In this document: positions 17,387-26,017 of the stretch, piece by piece
How the letters are laid out: each line of letters starts with the position of its first letter
How positions within the stretch are numbered: the stretch's first letter is position 1
Origin: Thiothrix fructosivorans
GTDB taxonomy: Bacteria > Pseudomonadota > Gammaproteobacteria > Thiotrichales > Thiotrichaceae
NCBI RefSeq assembly: GCF_017349355.1
Contig: NZ_JAFMPM010000004.1
Span: 62,001-126,000 of the forward strand
Length of the DNA stretch: 64,000 nucleotides
Reading direction: 5' to 3'
Program-made: the position numbers and the translations under genes
The notes under the pieces: generated by a model
What the model was told of the DNA's origin: nothing
Seen by the model: the letters and a program-made list of their open reading frames with translations, nothing else
Database searches by the model: none

Positions 17387-18292
17387 ATGTATAGCCCTTT
17401 CCTGCCCGACAATGATGCTCTGTACCAACGCTGGCGTGAGCAAAAGCTGCAACACTACCCTGTGTATCTGGAAGACCTGATCGTGGAAGTCCGTGACCCG
17501 CGCAACCTAAGTGATGCCGAGCATCAAGCGATGCTGACACGTTGCCGCAAAGCCAATATGGTGATTTATGCGGGCAAGACCGGGGATGATCCCGACCGCT
17601 CCATTCCGCACAGGATGGCACAACAATTTGGTTTACAGCACCTCGACCATAACTGGTTGGCGGATGATGACGGGCTGACTTCCCTGACCGTTGCTGCGGC
17701 GGATAGCGGGGAGCGTGAACATTACATCCCCTACAGCAACCGTCTGATCCAGTGGCACACCGATGGCTATTACAACCTGCCAGAGCAACAAATCCACGGC
17801 CTGCTGCTGCATTGTGTGCGTAGTGCGCCGGAGGGTGGGGAAAACCGCTTGCTGGATCACGAAATTGCCTACCTGCGCCTGCGTGACCAGAACCCGGATT
17901 ACATCCGCGCCCTGATGCAGTCGGACGTGATGACCATCCCTGCCCGTACTGACGGCGATACGGTTGCCCGTGCGGAAAATGTCGGGCCTGTGTTTGCCGT
18001 TGACCCGCTGACAGGGGATTTGCACATGCGCTACACCATCCGTGGGCGCAATGTGGTGTGGAAGGATGACTCACTGACCCGCCAAGCACTTGCCGCCCTG
18101 AGTGACTGGCTGGAATGCGGCTCCAGCTACATTTTCCGGGGCAAGCTCGAACCGGGCATGGGGCTGGTCAGCAATAACGTGCTGCACGACCGCAGCGGCT
18201 TTACGGACACTGAAAACCACCGCCGCCTGCTGTACCGCGCCCGCTATATGGACAGGATTGCAGGCACAAGTATCCGGGAGTGGCTGGCATGA
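17387..18292 (+). CDS. TauD/TfdA-like Fe(II)/2-oxoglutarate oxygenase
   Basis: This 301-residue protein has a jelly-roll oxygenase fold. The metal triad is visible as QWHTDGYYN (His and Asp of HxD) and SNNVLHDRSGFTD (distal His), with the 2-oxoglutarate arginine in NHRRLLYRARYMD. It resembles the gamma-butyrobetaine hydroxylase/clavaminate synthase branch. The stop overlaps the nrdD start (ATGA), so it belongs to the anaerobic ribonucleotide reductase operon. An oxygen-dependent enzyme there is unexpected; it could scavenge oxygen, modify a reductase component, or act in microaerobic transition. These are inferences. The substrate is unknown. Confidence 0.8.
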   Translation: MYSPFLPDNDALYQRWREQKLQHYPVYLEDLIVEVRDPRNLSDAEHQAMLTRCRKANMVIYAGKTGDDPDRSIPHRMAQQFGLQHLDHNWLADDDGLTSLTVAAADSGEREHYIPYSNRLIQWHTDGYYNLPEQQIHGLLLHCVRSAPEGGENRLLDHEIAYLRLRDQNPDYIRALMQSDVMTIPARTDGDTVARAENVGPVFAVDPLTGDLHMRYTIRGRNVVWKDDSLTRQALAALSDWLECGSSYIFRGKLEPGMGLVSNNVLHDRSGFTDTENHRRLLYRARYMDRIAGTSIREWLA

Positions 18293-20000
18293 GCTGCGTG
18301 GAGGTTGCCGACACCATCGACAGTTACCTGCAACAGCGTGACTGGCGGGTGAATGCCAACGCCAATCAGGGTTATTCCGTGGGCGGGCTGATCCTGAACA
18401 CGGCCGGGAAAATGATTGCCAATTACTGGCTTGATCATGTGTACCCACCGGAGATTGGGCAGGCGCACCGTGAGGGCGATGTGCATATCCACGACCTCGA
18501 CATGCTGGGGGGGTATTGCGCGGGCTGGTCATTGCGTACCCTGTTGCACGAAGGCTTCAATGGTGTGCCGGGGCGTACCGATGCCAAAGCACCCAAACAT
18601 CTGGACAGCGCCTTGTGGCAGGCGGTGAATTTCCTCGGCACATTGCAGAACGAATGGGCGGGCGCACAGGCGTTCAGTTCCTTCGATACCTATCTTGCTC
18701 CCTACATCCGCAAGGATGCGCTGGACTACGGGTATGTGCGGCAACTGATGCAGTCGTTCATTTTCAACCTGAATTTCCCCTCGCGCTGGGGGTCGCAGAC
18801 ACCTTTCACGAATTTGACCTTCGACTGGACTTGCCCGGATGACCTGAAAACCCAAATCCCGGCGATTGCTGGGGAAGAAATGCCGTTCACCTACGGCGAC
18901 TGCCAAGCGGAAATGGGCATGATCAACCGCGCTTTCCTCGAAATCATGGAAGAAGGTGATGCGTGTGGGCGGGTGTTTACCTTTCCCATCCCCACCTACA
19001 ACATTACCCGCGATTTCCCGTGGGATGATCCTGACACCGACCTGCTGTTCCGGGTGACGGCAAAATACGGTTTGCCGTCACCCGGAACTTCCTCAAATCA
19101 GGGTTGGAACCGGGCATGGTGCGCTCGATGTGTTGCCGCTTGCAACTTGACCTGCGCCAACTGGAACGGCGTGGCAATGGCCTGTTCGGTTCGGCGGAAC
19201 AGACTGGCTCGCTGGGGGTATTTACCATTAACTGCGCCCGTCTTGGCTATGTGTATCGGGGTGACAAGGCGGGGCTGTTTGCGCGGCTGGATACCTTGCT
19301 GGAACTGGGGCGCGACAGCCTTGAGATTAAGCGCAAGGTGATCCAACAGCACATGGATCAGGGGCTTTACCCCTATACCAAACGTTATCTGGGGACATTG
19401 CGTAACCATTTCTCCACCATCGGCGTGAACGGAGTGAATGAGATGATCCGCAACTTCAGCGGGGATACTGCCCACATCGCCGAAGCAGATGGGCAAGCCT
19501 TGGCGGTGCGTTTGTTACGTCGCATTCGCCGCCGCTTGCGTGAGTTTCAGGCGGAAACTGGACATCTGTACAATCTGGAGGCTACCCCGGCGGAAGGCAC
19601 GACTTACCGTTTTGCCAAGGAAGACCGCAAACGCTTCCCCGACATTTTGCAGGCGGGTACGCCGGAACGCCCATACTACACCAATTCCACCCAGTTGCCA
19701 GTGGGTTACACTGATGACCCATTCGTGGCACTGAGCCTGCAAGACGGTTTGCAAACGCTGTACAACGGCGGCACGGTGCTGCATCTGTACATGCAGGAAC
19801 GTATTTCCAGTGTGGCAGCGTGCAAGCAATTGGTGCGCCGTAGTCTGGGACGTTTTCGCCTACCATACATAACTATTACCCCCACCTTTTCCATCTGCCC
19901 CAAGCACGGTTATCTCGCCGGGGAACACGAGTTTTGCCCGCGCTGTGATGACGAATTATTACGCCAAAAACAACAGGAATCCTTATGCACCATCGAGTAA
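18289..20000 (+). CDS. nrdD: Class III (anaerobic) ribonucleotide reductase large subunit, one frameshift
   Basis: The protein reduces ribonucleotides with a radical chemistry that works without oxygen. The front reads DWRVNANANQGYSVGGLILN, REGDVHIHDLDMLGGYCAGW and NEWAGAQAFSSFDTY, all classic NrdD. There is no N-terminal ATP-cone, so allosteric activity control is absent or different. Near 19080 the frame breaks: KYGLP must be followed by NFLKSGLEPGMV in another frame, which a single lost base (CCGTCACCC from CCGTACACCC) would explain. The continuation holds RSMCCRLQLD (active-site cysteine region) and ends with the zinc site ICPKHGY...FCPRC. The glycyl-radical motif is not in this protein; it follows as a separate gene. 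Confidence 0.88.
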
Positions 20001-20176
20001 ACCCGCAACCAGTCAGGTTGGAAAACAGTGAACGCCAGCGTTGCGAAGTGTGGACACGGGTCATGGGCTACCACCGCCCGGTCAGCTCTTTCAACCCCGG
20101 CAAGCAAAGCGAACATGCCGAACGCCTTCCTTTTGTAGAACCCGCCCCACGGTTGGAAGGAAAACGCCCGTGTTGA
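19985..20176 (+). CDS. Separate glycyl-radical domain of class III ribonucleotide reductase
   Basis: This 63-residue protein contains RQRCEVWTRVMGYHRPVSSF, the C-terminal glycyl-radical loop of NrdD; Gly28 would carry the radical. Normally this loop is the end of the large subunit. Here it has its own ATG at 19985, preceded by AGGA with normal spacing, and overlaps the nrdD stop by 16 bases. It is followed by nrdG with a 7-base overlap. The likely role is to be activated by NrdG and to dock into the NrdD barrel, as YfiD does for pyruvate formate-lyase. I believe short annotated proteins of this kind occur in some other proteobacteria, but could not check. Confidence 0.8.
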   Translation: MHHRVNPQPVRLENSERQRCEVWTRVMGYHRPVSSFNPGKQSEHAERLPFVEPAPRLEGKRPC

Positions 20177-20766
20177 AATTAGGCGGGATGGTTCCGCTGA
20201 CCAGCATCGACTTTCCTGGGCATTTGGCAGCCGTGTTGTTTTGTCAGGGCTGCCCGTGGCATTGCCGCTACTGCCATAACCCGCACCTGCTGCGCACTGA
20301 TGTATCCAGCAAGCTGGAATGGGCAGAAGTAATGCGTTTTTTGCGGGAACGGGTTGGGTTTTTGGATGGGGTGGTGTTCAGCGGCGGCGAGCCATTGTTA
20401 CAACCCCGTTTGCTGGAAGCGATACGTGAAGTGAAGGCGTTGGGATTTAAGGTTGCTCTGCACACAGCGGGGATCATGCCTGCACGCTTGGCGAAAGTGT
20501 TGCCCTATGTGGATTGGGTGGGGCTGGACATCAAAGCACCTTTCGATGCCTACAAAAAAGTAACGGGCTTGGCAGGCAGCGGTTTCAAAGCTGAAGAGAG
20601 CTTAGATTTGTTGCTGGCTGCTAGGCATGTAGATTATGAAATAAGAACGACAGTTGACCCTGCGCTGCTGGGGAGAGATGACATTGAGCGTTTGGCAGAA
20701 TCACTGGCAAAGCTCGGGGTAAAGCATTTCTCATTGCAGGCTTGCCAACCAACGGCAAATCCCTGA
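20170..20766 (+). CDS. nrdG: Anaerobic ribonucleotide reductase activating enzyme
   Basis: This radical SAM activase generates the glycyl radical on the reductase. The cluster cysteines are in FCQGCPWHCRYCHNPHLL. DGVVFSGGEPLLQP is the SAM-binding GGE motif, and YVDWVGLDIKAPFDAY follows the NrdG2-type pattern. The start is placed at GTG 20170, which has GGAAGG upstream and overlaps the end of the small glycyl-radical gene; a longer in-frame extension to 20041 would overlap that gene with non-homologous sequence. At about 198 residues it has the usual length. Confidence 0.9.
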   Translation: MLKLGGMVPLTSIDFPGHLAAVLFCQGCPWHCRYCHNPHLLRTDVSSKLEWAEVMRFLRERVGFLDGVVFSGGEPLLQPRLLEAIREVKALGFKVALHTAGIMPARLAKVLPYVDWVGLDIKAPFDAYKKVTGLAGSGFKAEESLDLLLAARHVDYEIRTTVDPALLGRDDIERLAESLAKLGVKHFSLQACQPTANP

Positions 20767-20827
20767 ATGGTAGCTGCGCGTGTTTTGTTGGCACGGATGG
20801 CATAGCACCACCCGCGCCCTGTTCAAT

Positions 20828-21196
20828 TTACCGACATAGCACGTCGGTACGGGTACTTTCCACGATTGCACCGGCTTCCGCGATAATGTTTTCAGGAACA
20901 TTTAAATCGCGCAAGGCTTTTACTAAGTTTTCCAGTGTGGCATCGAAATGCACATCGGCAAGCCCCATATGATCCACCATGTGTTGGTGGGCAGAACGCA
21001 TGTCCTTACCCGCATAACCATCTTCTGCACCCAAAGCGAAGCCGATGAAATCCTTCTGGTGCTGGCGTTGTTTTTCCATGTTGATATTAGCGAAAAAGTG
21101 TTTTACACGCTCATCCGTCAGCATGTATTCGTAAAAACGGTCTACAGCAGCGTCAACAGCGGCTTTGCCACCAATGCGTTTGAATACGTCTCTCAT
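20828..21196 (-). CDS. Group 1 truncated hemoglobin
   Basis: This 122-residue two-over-two globin binds oxygen or nitric oxide. It reads FKRIGGKAAVDAAVDRFYEY (B helix with the distal tyrosine), then FFANINMEKQRQHQKDFIGF and SAHQHMVDHMGLADVHFD, in which a histidine of the F-helix region is the heme ligand. The start at 21196 (MRDVFKRIGG) has GGAAAG upstream; an in-frame upstream ATG at 21238 would add a basic extension. It is close to anaerobic and NO-metabolism genes, so a role in NO detoxification is plausible. Confidence 0.9.
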   Translation of the reverse strand: MRDVFKRIGGKAAVDAAVDRFYEYMLTDERVKHFFANINMEKQRQHQKDFIGFALGAEDGYAGKDMRSAHQHMVDHMGLADVHFDATLENLVKALRDLNVPENIIAEAGAIVESTRTDVLCR

Positions 21197-21285
21197 CAAG
21201 TCTTTCCTTTTTACAAAAAATGGAATGTGTATCTTCAACTAACTGATAGCATACAGCATTGAAGTTGATCAAATTGATAGGGTAT

Positions 21286-22008
21286 TTATCCCACGCTTTC
21301 CTCATACGTTTTGCCGTCGCGGATGTGGTAAATCCGCTTGAACAGGGGGATGATCTTTTCATCGTGCGTCACCACGATAATGGCGGTCTGGTGCTGTTGC
21401 GCCATTGCATTGAGGATACCCATTACCCCCAAGGCACGTTCGCTATCCAGCGGGGCTGTGGGTTCATCGGCAAGAATAATCGGCGGGTTATTCGCCAAGG
21501 CGCGGGCTATTGACACGCGCTGCTGTTCACCGCCAGAAAGCTGTGACGGGTTGGCTTTGGCACGATGCCCCATATCCAGGGCTTCCAGCAATTCCAGCGC
21601 CCGGCGACGGGCTTCGCGGTTGGACTTGCCCGCCAGCATCGGCAACAGCGCCACATTGTCGGTCACATCCAGAAATGGAATCAGGTACGGAGCCTGAAAC
21701 ACAAAGCCAATCCGGTCACGGCGCAAGGTGCGTAAATCTTTTACCTTCCATACCCCATCGAAAATGGCTTCACCCCCCAGAAACATCTGCCCCGCCGTCG
21801 GGTCAATCACCGCACCCAAACTTTTCAGCAGGGTGCTTTTGCCCGAACCGCTGGGGCCGACCAAACCGACCACTTCACCGGGGGCAATACGCATGTCCAC
21901 GCCTTTGAGCGCGTCCACTGCCGTATCGCCGCTACCATAACGCTTGCACAGGCCGCGCAATTCAATCGCAGGGGTGTTGTTAGCGCGGGTGTCGATCATC
22001 GTTGCCAA
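21286..22008 (-). CDS. ABC transporter ATPase of the LolD/MacB type
   Basis: This 240-residue ATPase carries Walker A GPSGSGKSTL, the signature LSGGEQQRVSIARAL and Walker B IILADEPTAPLDS. It resembles the DevA/LolD class that pairs with FtsX-type permeases. The cognate permease is three genes upstream in the same leftward operon, with a cytochrome and a His-rich protein between. It overlaps the upstream gene by 13 bases. The protein would energise export or lipoprotein release through the inner membrane. Confidence 0.92.
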   Translation of the reverse strand: MATMIDTRANNTPAIELRGLCKRYGSGDTAVDALKGVDMRIAPGEVVGLVGPSGSGKSTLLKSLGAVIDPTAGQMFLGGEAIFDGVWKVKDLRTLRRDRIGFVFQAPYLIPFLDVTDNVALLPMLAGKSNREARRRALELLEALDMGHRAKANPSQLSGGEQQRVSIARALANNPPIILADEPTAPLDSERALGVMGILNAMAQQHQTAIIVVTHDEKIIPLFKRIYHIRDGKTYEESVG

Positions 22009-22451
22009 CCGGGATGGTTAAAATAATCGGGGTACTGATGCAAGGCGTGCCTTATTTTCTCCATACCTTCAGAGGATTCGGGGTTTTTGCTGAGCATGTC
22101 CGCTCCCGTCAATAACTGGCCAATGATGCCATGCAAGGCCGCGTCCGCTTTGGAGTCGAGTTTGCAGTTGGCTATCAGGTAACTCACCTGCTCCTTGGTG
22201 GTGCTCGCCAAGGCTACCCCTTGTTGTTGAGCAGCGGCATCTCGGATACGCTGCATTCCCAGCCGTAACGGTTCGTCTGTTTCCCAGCGTTTACCTGCGT
22301 TTAACTCCATGCTGACAGCGCCGTGGGCTTCATGAGCATCGGCTTCGTGCATGTGGGCCTCGCCTTCGTGTAAATGTGTCCATTCAGCTATGCCGCCCAC
22401 AATACCGAGCGCCAACACGCCGACAATAATGATAATTTGATGTTTATTCAT
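21996..22451 (-). CDS. Membrane-anchored histidine-rich helical protein
   Basis: This 151-residue protein has an N-terminal hydrophobic anchor (IIIIVGVLALGIVGGIAEW) followed by a metal-ligand-rich stretch HLHEGEAHMHEADAHEAHG. The rest is helical (RWETDEPLRLGMQRIRDAAA, then ALHGIIGQLLTGADMLS). No known enzyme motif was seen. The histidines suggest periplasmic metal binding, perhaps copper or zinc. It lies between the cytochrome gene and the ATPase of an export operon, so it may deliver a metal or sense it. The function is unknown. Confidence 0.6.
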   Translation of the reverse strand: MNKHQIIIIVGVLALGIVGGIAEWTHLHEGEAHMHEADAHEAHGAVSMELNAGKRWETDEPLRLGMQRIRDAAAQQQGVALASTTKEQVSYLIANCKLDSKADAALHGIIGQLLTGADMLSKNPESSEGMEKIRHALHQYPDYFNHPGWQR

Positions 22452-22463
22452 TTCAGATTTCCA

Positions 22464-22931
22464 CTACTCTACGTTTTCAGCAAAGCGATAAATAGCATGA
22501 CAAGCAATGCAATTATTCATCGCGGTGCTTAGTTGTGTCATGGTGTGCTGAGCGTCCTTCAGCGTCTCGGCATCAGCCGCTATTTCATCGAATTTTTGGC
22601 GTGTATCAAACCCCAGCTTTTTCATCTCAAGGGGAATTTTTCTAAAGAGTGAACCGGGCGTATCAGCTTCAGCCGCCATGCCAGAAGCTTTTGCCGCATT
22701 AGCTACCAGCACAAAGTCTTGTTTTGATGTGGCTGCCAGTATCGCCTGTGAGCTTTGTAACCACTTACGCATTTCGAGCAATAAGGCATTACGTTCATCC
22801 TTGGTTAGCTTGACCTCTTGTCGCCCATCAGTAGAGGGTTGCACCTCACCTGCCGTAAATTTGTAAGCAAACACTGCCACCACCAAACATAGAATCGCGA
22901 CCAGACTCCAACTTAATTTACAAGATTTCAT
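22464..22931 (-). CDS. Membrane-anchored c-type cytochrome, cytochrome c'-like
   Basis: This 155-residue protein has an N-terminal signal or anchor (WSLVAILCLVVAVFAYKFTA). A single heme-binding motif CIACH lies near the C-terminus after long amphipathic helices, the layout of four-helix cytochrome c' proteins, which bind NO, CO or act as redox carriers. The order within the transporter operon (permease - cytochrome - His-rich protein - ATPase) is unusual. I infer a periplasmic redox role linked to what is transported. Confidence 0.72.
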   Translation of the reverse strand: MKSCKLSWSLVAILCLVVAVFAYKFTAGEVQPSTDGRQEVKLTKDERNALLLEMRKWLQSSQAILAATSKQDFVLVANAAKASGMAAEADTPGSLFRKIPLEMKKLGFDTRQKFDEIAADAETLKDAQHTMTQLSTAMNNCIACHAIYRFAENVE

Positions 22932-22985
22932 AAGCTATCCTTTGAAAATACATTAAAAAATTAACGGGATATCTTCCACTTTTCA

Positions 22986-24179
22986 TTAGCCTCCAATCGC
23001 TTCGGCGGGGTCTACTTTCAACGCCGCACGGATTGCCATCACACTCGCCACGGTACACACCAGCACAATCACCAACAACCCCAGCACCGCATCCAGCGGC
23101 AGCAGCAACACATACTTGGGGAAGACAGGTACCCACAGGGTCGCCACGGTTTTGCCGATAATGAAACCGACCAGTCCCAGACCGATGGATTCCTGCAAAA
23201 TCATCCACGCAATCGTGCTGTTGCGTGTGCCGATCAGCTTGAGGACGGCAATTTCACGGATTTTCCCCAGTGTCATGGTGTAGATGATGAAGGACACAAT
23301 CGCGGTACTGACAATAGTGAGAATGACGAGGAACAGACCAATCTGCTTGGCGGAGGTGGCGATCAGCTTTTGGACAGCAATCTCTTCCATGTCGGCGTAG
23401 GTGTAGGCTTGCAAGTGTTTCCAGCGCTGGATGTCGGCGGCCACTTGCGTCGCATCCCAGCCGGGGCGTACCCGCACCAGCACGGCATTGACATTGTGGC
23501 TGGTGGTCTGGCTAGCTTGCACCGCTTCCAGCAAGCCCGGTACGTTGGGACGGTTGAAAGCGGGATTCGCGGCGGTACGTTCGCGCCCGCTGACAATCGC
23601 ATCGTTGTCTTTCTGGAATTGTGCTGCTTGTGCATCGGCCAGCGGGATGAACACCATTGGATCGCCACCCGTCGATACCGTGCGCTGGCTTAAGCCCACA
23701 ATGGTGTAATCGTTGCGGCGGATGCGGATTTTTTCACCCAGCTTGAAACCCGCTTTTACGTCCGCCACCGCTTCGTAATGCGAACGGGTGACATGGCGAC
23801 CTGCAATCAGCGACGGTGGTGCGCCCGGTTGCCCCGGTTCAAAGCCGACCACCATCACGCGGGTATCCTTGCCCCGATGCTGCACCTGCATGGTGAAATA
23901 GGTGACGTTGGCAGCCTGTTCCACGCCGGGCATTCCCAGCACACCCCGGTATATATCATCGGGCAGGCTGGACGATTCGGCATAAGGGCCTTGGGTGTCT
24001 TTTTGCACCACCCACACATCGGCATGGCTGTTGCGCAATAACACTTGTGCATCATCCACCATGCCGCGATAAATGCCCGCCATCGAGAACGTGACCCCGA
24101 TCAGCAGACCCAATCCAACGCCGGTGAACACGTATTTCGACCACGAATGCGCAATGTCGCGGGCGGCGAGGCTGATCAT
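22986..24179 (-). CDS. FtsX/MacB-type ABC permease
   Basis: This 397-residue protein starts with one membrane segment (FTGVGLGLLIGVTFSMAGI), has a long periplasmic domain (about residues 45-270) and ends with three membrane helices, for example IGLFLVILTIVSTAIVSFII and LLVIVLVCTVASVMAIRAAL. This is the FtsX topology of mechanotransmission transporters. The sequence KIREIAVLKLIGTRNSTIAW is the conserved coupling region. It overlaps the adaptor gene upstream by four bases. Together with the adaptor and ATPase it forms a DevBCA-like export system. Confidence 0.9.
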   Translation of the reverse strand: MISLAARDIAHSWSKYVFTGVGLGLLIGVTFSMAGIYRGMVDDAQVLLRNSHADVWVVQKDTQGPYAESSSLPDDIYRGVLGMPGVEQAANVTYFTMQVQHRGKDTRVMVVGFEPGQPGAPPSLIAGRHVTRSHYEAVADVKAGFKLGEKIRIRRNDYTIVGLSQRTVSTGGDPMVFIPLADAQAAQFQKDNDAIVSGRERTAANPAFNRPNVPGLLEAVQASQTTSHNVNAVLVRVRPGWDATQVAADIQRWKHLQAYTYADMEEIAVQKLIATSAKQIGLFLVILTIVSTAIVSFIIYTMTLGKIREIAVLKLIGTRNSTIAWMILQESIGLGLVGFIIGKTVATLWVPVFPKYVLLLPLDAVLGLLVIVLVCTVASVMAIRAALKVDPAEAIGG

Positions 24180-25339
24180 GGCTTGACTCCAGCCAATTGC
24201 TGCACCACTTTGATTTTGCTGGCAGCGCTGAGGGCTTTGCTGGTATACACCACAATGTTGTCATCAGCCTGCAAGCCGCTGAGAATTTCCACCTGACCGT
24301 CGAGTGACTGGATGCCGGTTTGGATGGGAGTAAATTGCAAGGTGCTGTCACCATTGAGTTTCCACACCCCGGTTTGCCCGTCATGCTGCTGGATGGCGGC
24401 ATTGGGGATTACCAGTGCATCAGACTTTTGCCCGGTTTGCAGGGTGACTTCTGCCAGTTCGCCGGAAGATAACGACGCAGGAACCGGGGTAAAAGCAATG
24501 CCCACAAGGCGTTCTTCGGTAATGCTGTCGCTGACTGGTTCGATCCGTGTCAGCTTGCCTGTGAGTACTTGTTGCGGGGCAGAACGCAAGGTAATGCTGG
24601 CGACCTGCCCTACCTGCAAACCGAGCGCCTGACTTTGGTCAATACGGGCTTTTACCCAGTAACTTTGCGGGTCGGCAAGGGTGAGGACAGGCTGGCCCGC
24701 CACCAGCGTTGTGCCAGACTCAGCATCGCGGGTGGTGATCATGCCTGCCACAGGCGCAGTCAGGGTGAGGTTGGCTTGTTGCTGGCGCAAGGCTTTTTGT
24801 TCGGCTTGCAGGCGTTGCTGTTCTTTTTTGGCTACATCCAGCGCGGCTAGGGCAATGGCGGCTTGCTGCTGGCTGGTATCCGCACTGCTTTGGCTAACCA
24901 ATGCACGGGCAGCCAAGCTCGTGGTTCGCCGATTTTCAGTTTGCGTCAACTTGAGGGTGGCAACCGCCGTCGCAATGCTGGCAGTGGCACGTTCAGCAGC
25001 CAAGCCTGCGGCCTGAATGCGGGCATCGAGATCAACGCCCTCCATAACAGCCAAGGTTTGCCCTGCCTGCACGCTGTCGCCGACATCGACCAACACTTGC
25101 TTAATACGCCCGGCGGCAGTGGGGCCAATGCGGTAGCTGTAACGCGCTTCCACCGTGCCAATGCCAAACACGCTGGCGGCTATCGCTTGGCGGACGACAG
25201 GGGCAACAGTGACTTGCACCGGAGCCAGCGGCCCTTGTTGGGTGACAACCCAGCCGAACCCACCCAATATCAGCAGCACAATCAGCGGAAGCAATAGCTT
25301 TTTTAAAGACGGTATTTTCATTCGCTCATGTCCTTGCAA
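24176..25339 (-). CDS. HlyD/RND-type periplasmic adaptor
   Basis: This 387-residue membrane-fusion protein has an N-terminal anchor (LLLPLIVLLILGGFGWVV). A biotinyl-lipoyl-like half domain (GRIKQVLVDVGDSVQAGQTL) is followed by a coiled-coil hairpin of Ala/Gln-rich helices (about residues 105-190) and then the second lipoyl half with the beta-barrel (LTLTAPVAGMITTRDAESGT). It would connect the FtsX permease to an outer-membrane channel not encoded here. It is translated with a four-base overlap into the permease. Confidence 0.9.
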   Translation of the reverse strand: MQGHERMKIPSLKKLLLPLIVLLILGGFGWVVTQQGPLAPVQVTVAPVVRQAIAASVFGIGTVEARYSYRIGPTAAGRIKQVLVDVGDSVQAGQTLAVMEGVDLDARIQAAGLAAERATASIATAVATLKLTQTENRRTTSLAARALVSQSSADTSQQQAAIALAALDVAKKEQQRLQAEQKALRQQQANLTLTAPVAGMITTRDAESGTTLVAGQPVLTLADPQSYWVKARIDQSQALGLQVGQVASITLRSAPQQVLTGKLTRIEPVSDSITEERLVGIAFTPVPASLSSGELAEVTLQTGQKSDALVIPNAAIQQHDGQTGVWKLNGDSTLQFTPIQTGIQSLDGQVEILSGLQADDNIVVYTSKALSAASKIKVVQQLAGVKP

Positions 25340-25950
25340 ATAGCCCGCAGATACAGCGCCAATACCCCGGCAATCAGCGGCTGTAGGGCAGGAAAACCCG
25401 CCAACATGGATTGCATCACCAACCCTTGGATTGAGCCAATGAACAGGGTGGCAGCACTGCGTTCATCCAGTTCCGGTAAGACCTGTCCCTGCGCTTTCGC
25501 CTGTTGCAGCACCCGGATCAGGATGCCGCTGTAACCTTGCAACATCCCCGCCACTTGCTGCTTAACCGGAGAATCGGCGGGTTGCTGCAATTCGTGGAAG
25601 ATGAAACGCGGTACACCGGGGTTTTCCTGCACAAATTGCAGGTGGGCGCGGAAGATATTGCCGAGGCTTTCCAGCGGGTCGGGTGAAGAAGTGGCAGCAG
25701 TTTGGATTAGGGGTAGCAGGGTTGCCTCCAGCCATTGCGCCACATTCAGCCAAATCGCCTGTTTGCTGGGGAAATGGCGAAATACTGCACCTTGGCTGAG
25801 GCCGATGGCTTTTGCTATGTCGGTGGTAGTGATGCTGGCGGGTTCTTGTTGTGCAGCGAGTGCCAGCACTGCTTGCACCATTTCGGCTTGGCGAGCTTCG
25901 GCTGGTTGGCGTAGGGATGCGGTAGCAGCATTCATAGCATGGTATTCCAT
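25318..25950 (-). CDS. TetR-family repressor of the export operon
   Basis: This 210-residue regulator has an N-terminal helix-turn-helix ITTTDIAKAIGLSQGAVFRH (FPSKQAIW follows). The C-terminal ligand domain is helical. Its end overlaps the adaptor start by 22 bases, so it heads the operon and probably controls it. The region before it (25951-26017) contains TTAGTGAGTACTTGCTAACA, an imperfect palindrome suited to TetR binding. A start at 25935 (MNAATASLRQ) is an alternative. Confidence 0.85.
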   Translation of the reverse strand: MEYHAMNAATASLRQPAEARQAEMVQAVLALAAQQEPASITTTDIAKAIGLSQGAVFRHFPSKQAIWLNVAQWLEATLLPLIQTAATSSPDPLESLGNIFRAHLQFVQENPGVPRFIFHELQQPADSPVKQQVAGMLQGYSGILIRVLQQAKAQGQVLPELDERSAATLFIGSIQGLVMQSMLAGFPALQPLIAGVLALYLRAICKDMSE

Positions 25951-26017
25951 TGGGGTTATGTTAGTGAGTACTTGCTAACATAATATGGCGAACAAATGCG
26001 TAACACAAGCCCCATTC

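Noticed and set aside
21255-21275. TTGATCAAATTGAT upstream of the truncated hemoglobin as an FNR/DNR box
   Set aside because: The second half is a direct, not inverted, copy, so it lacks the required symmetry.
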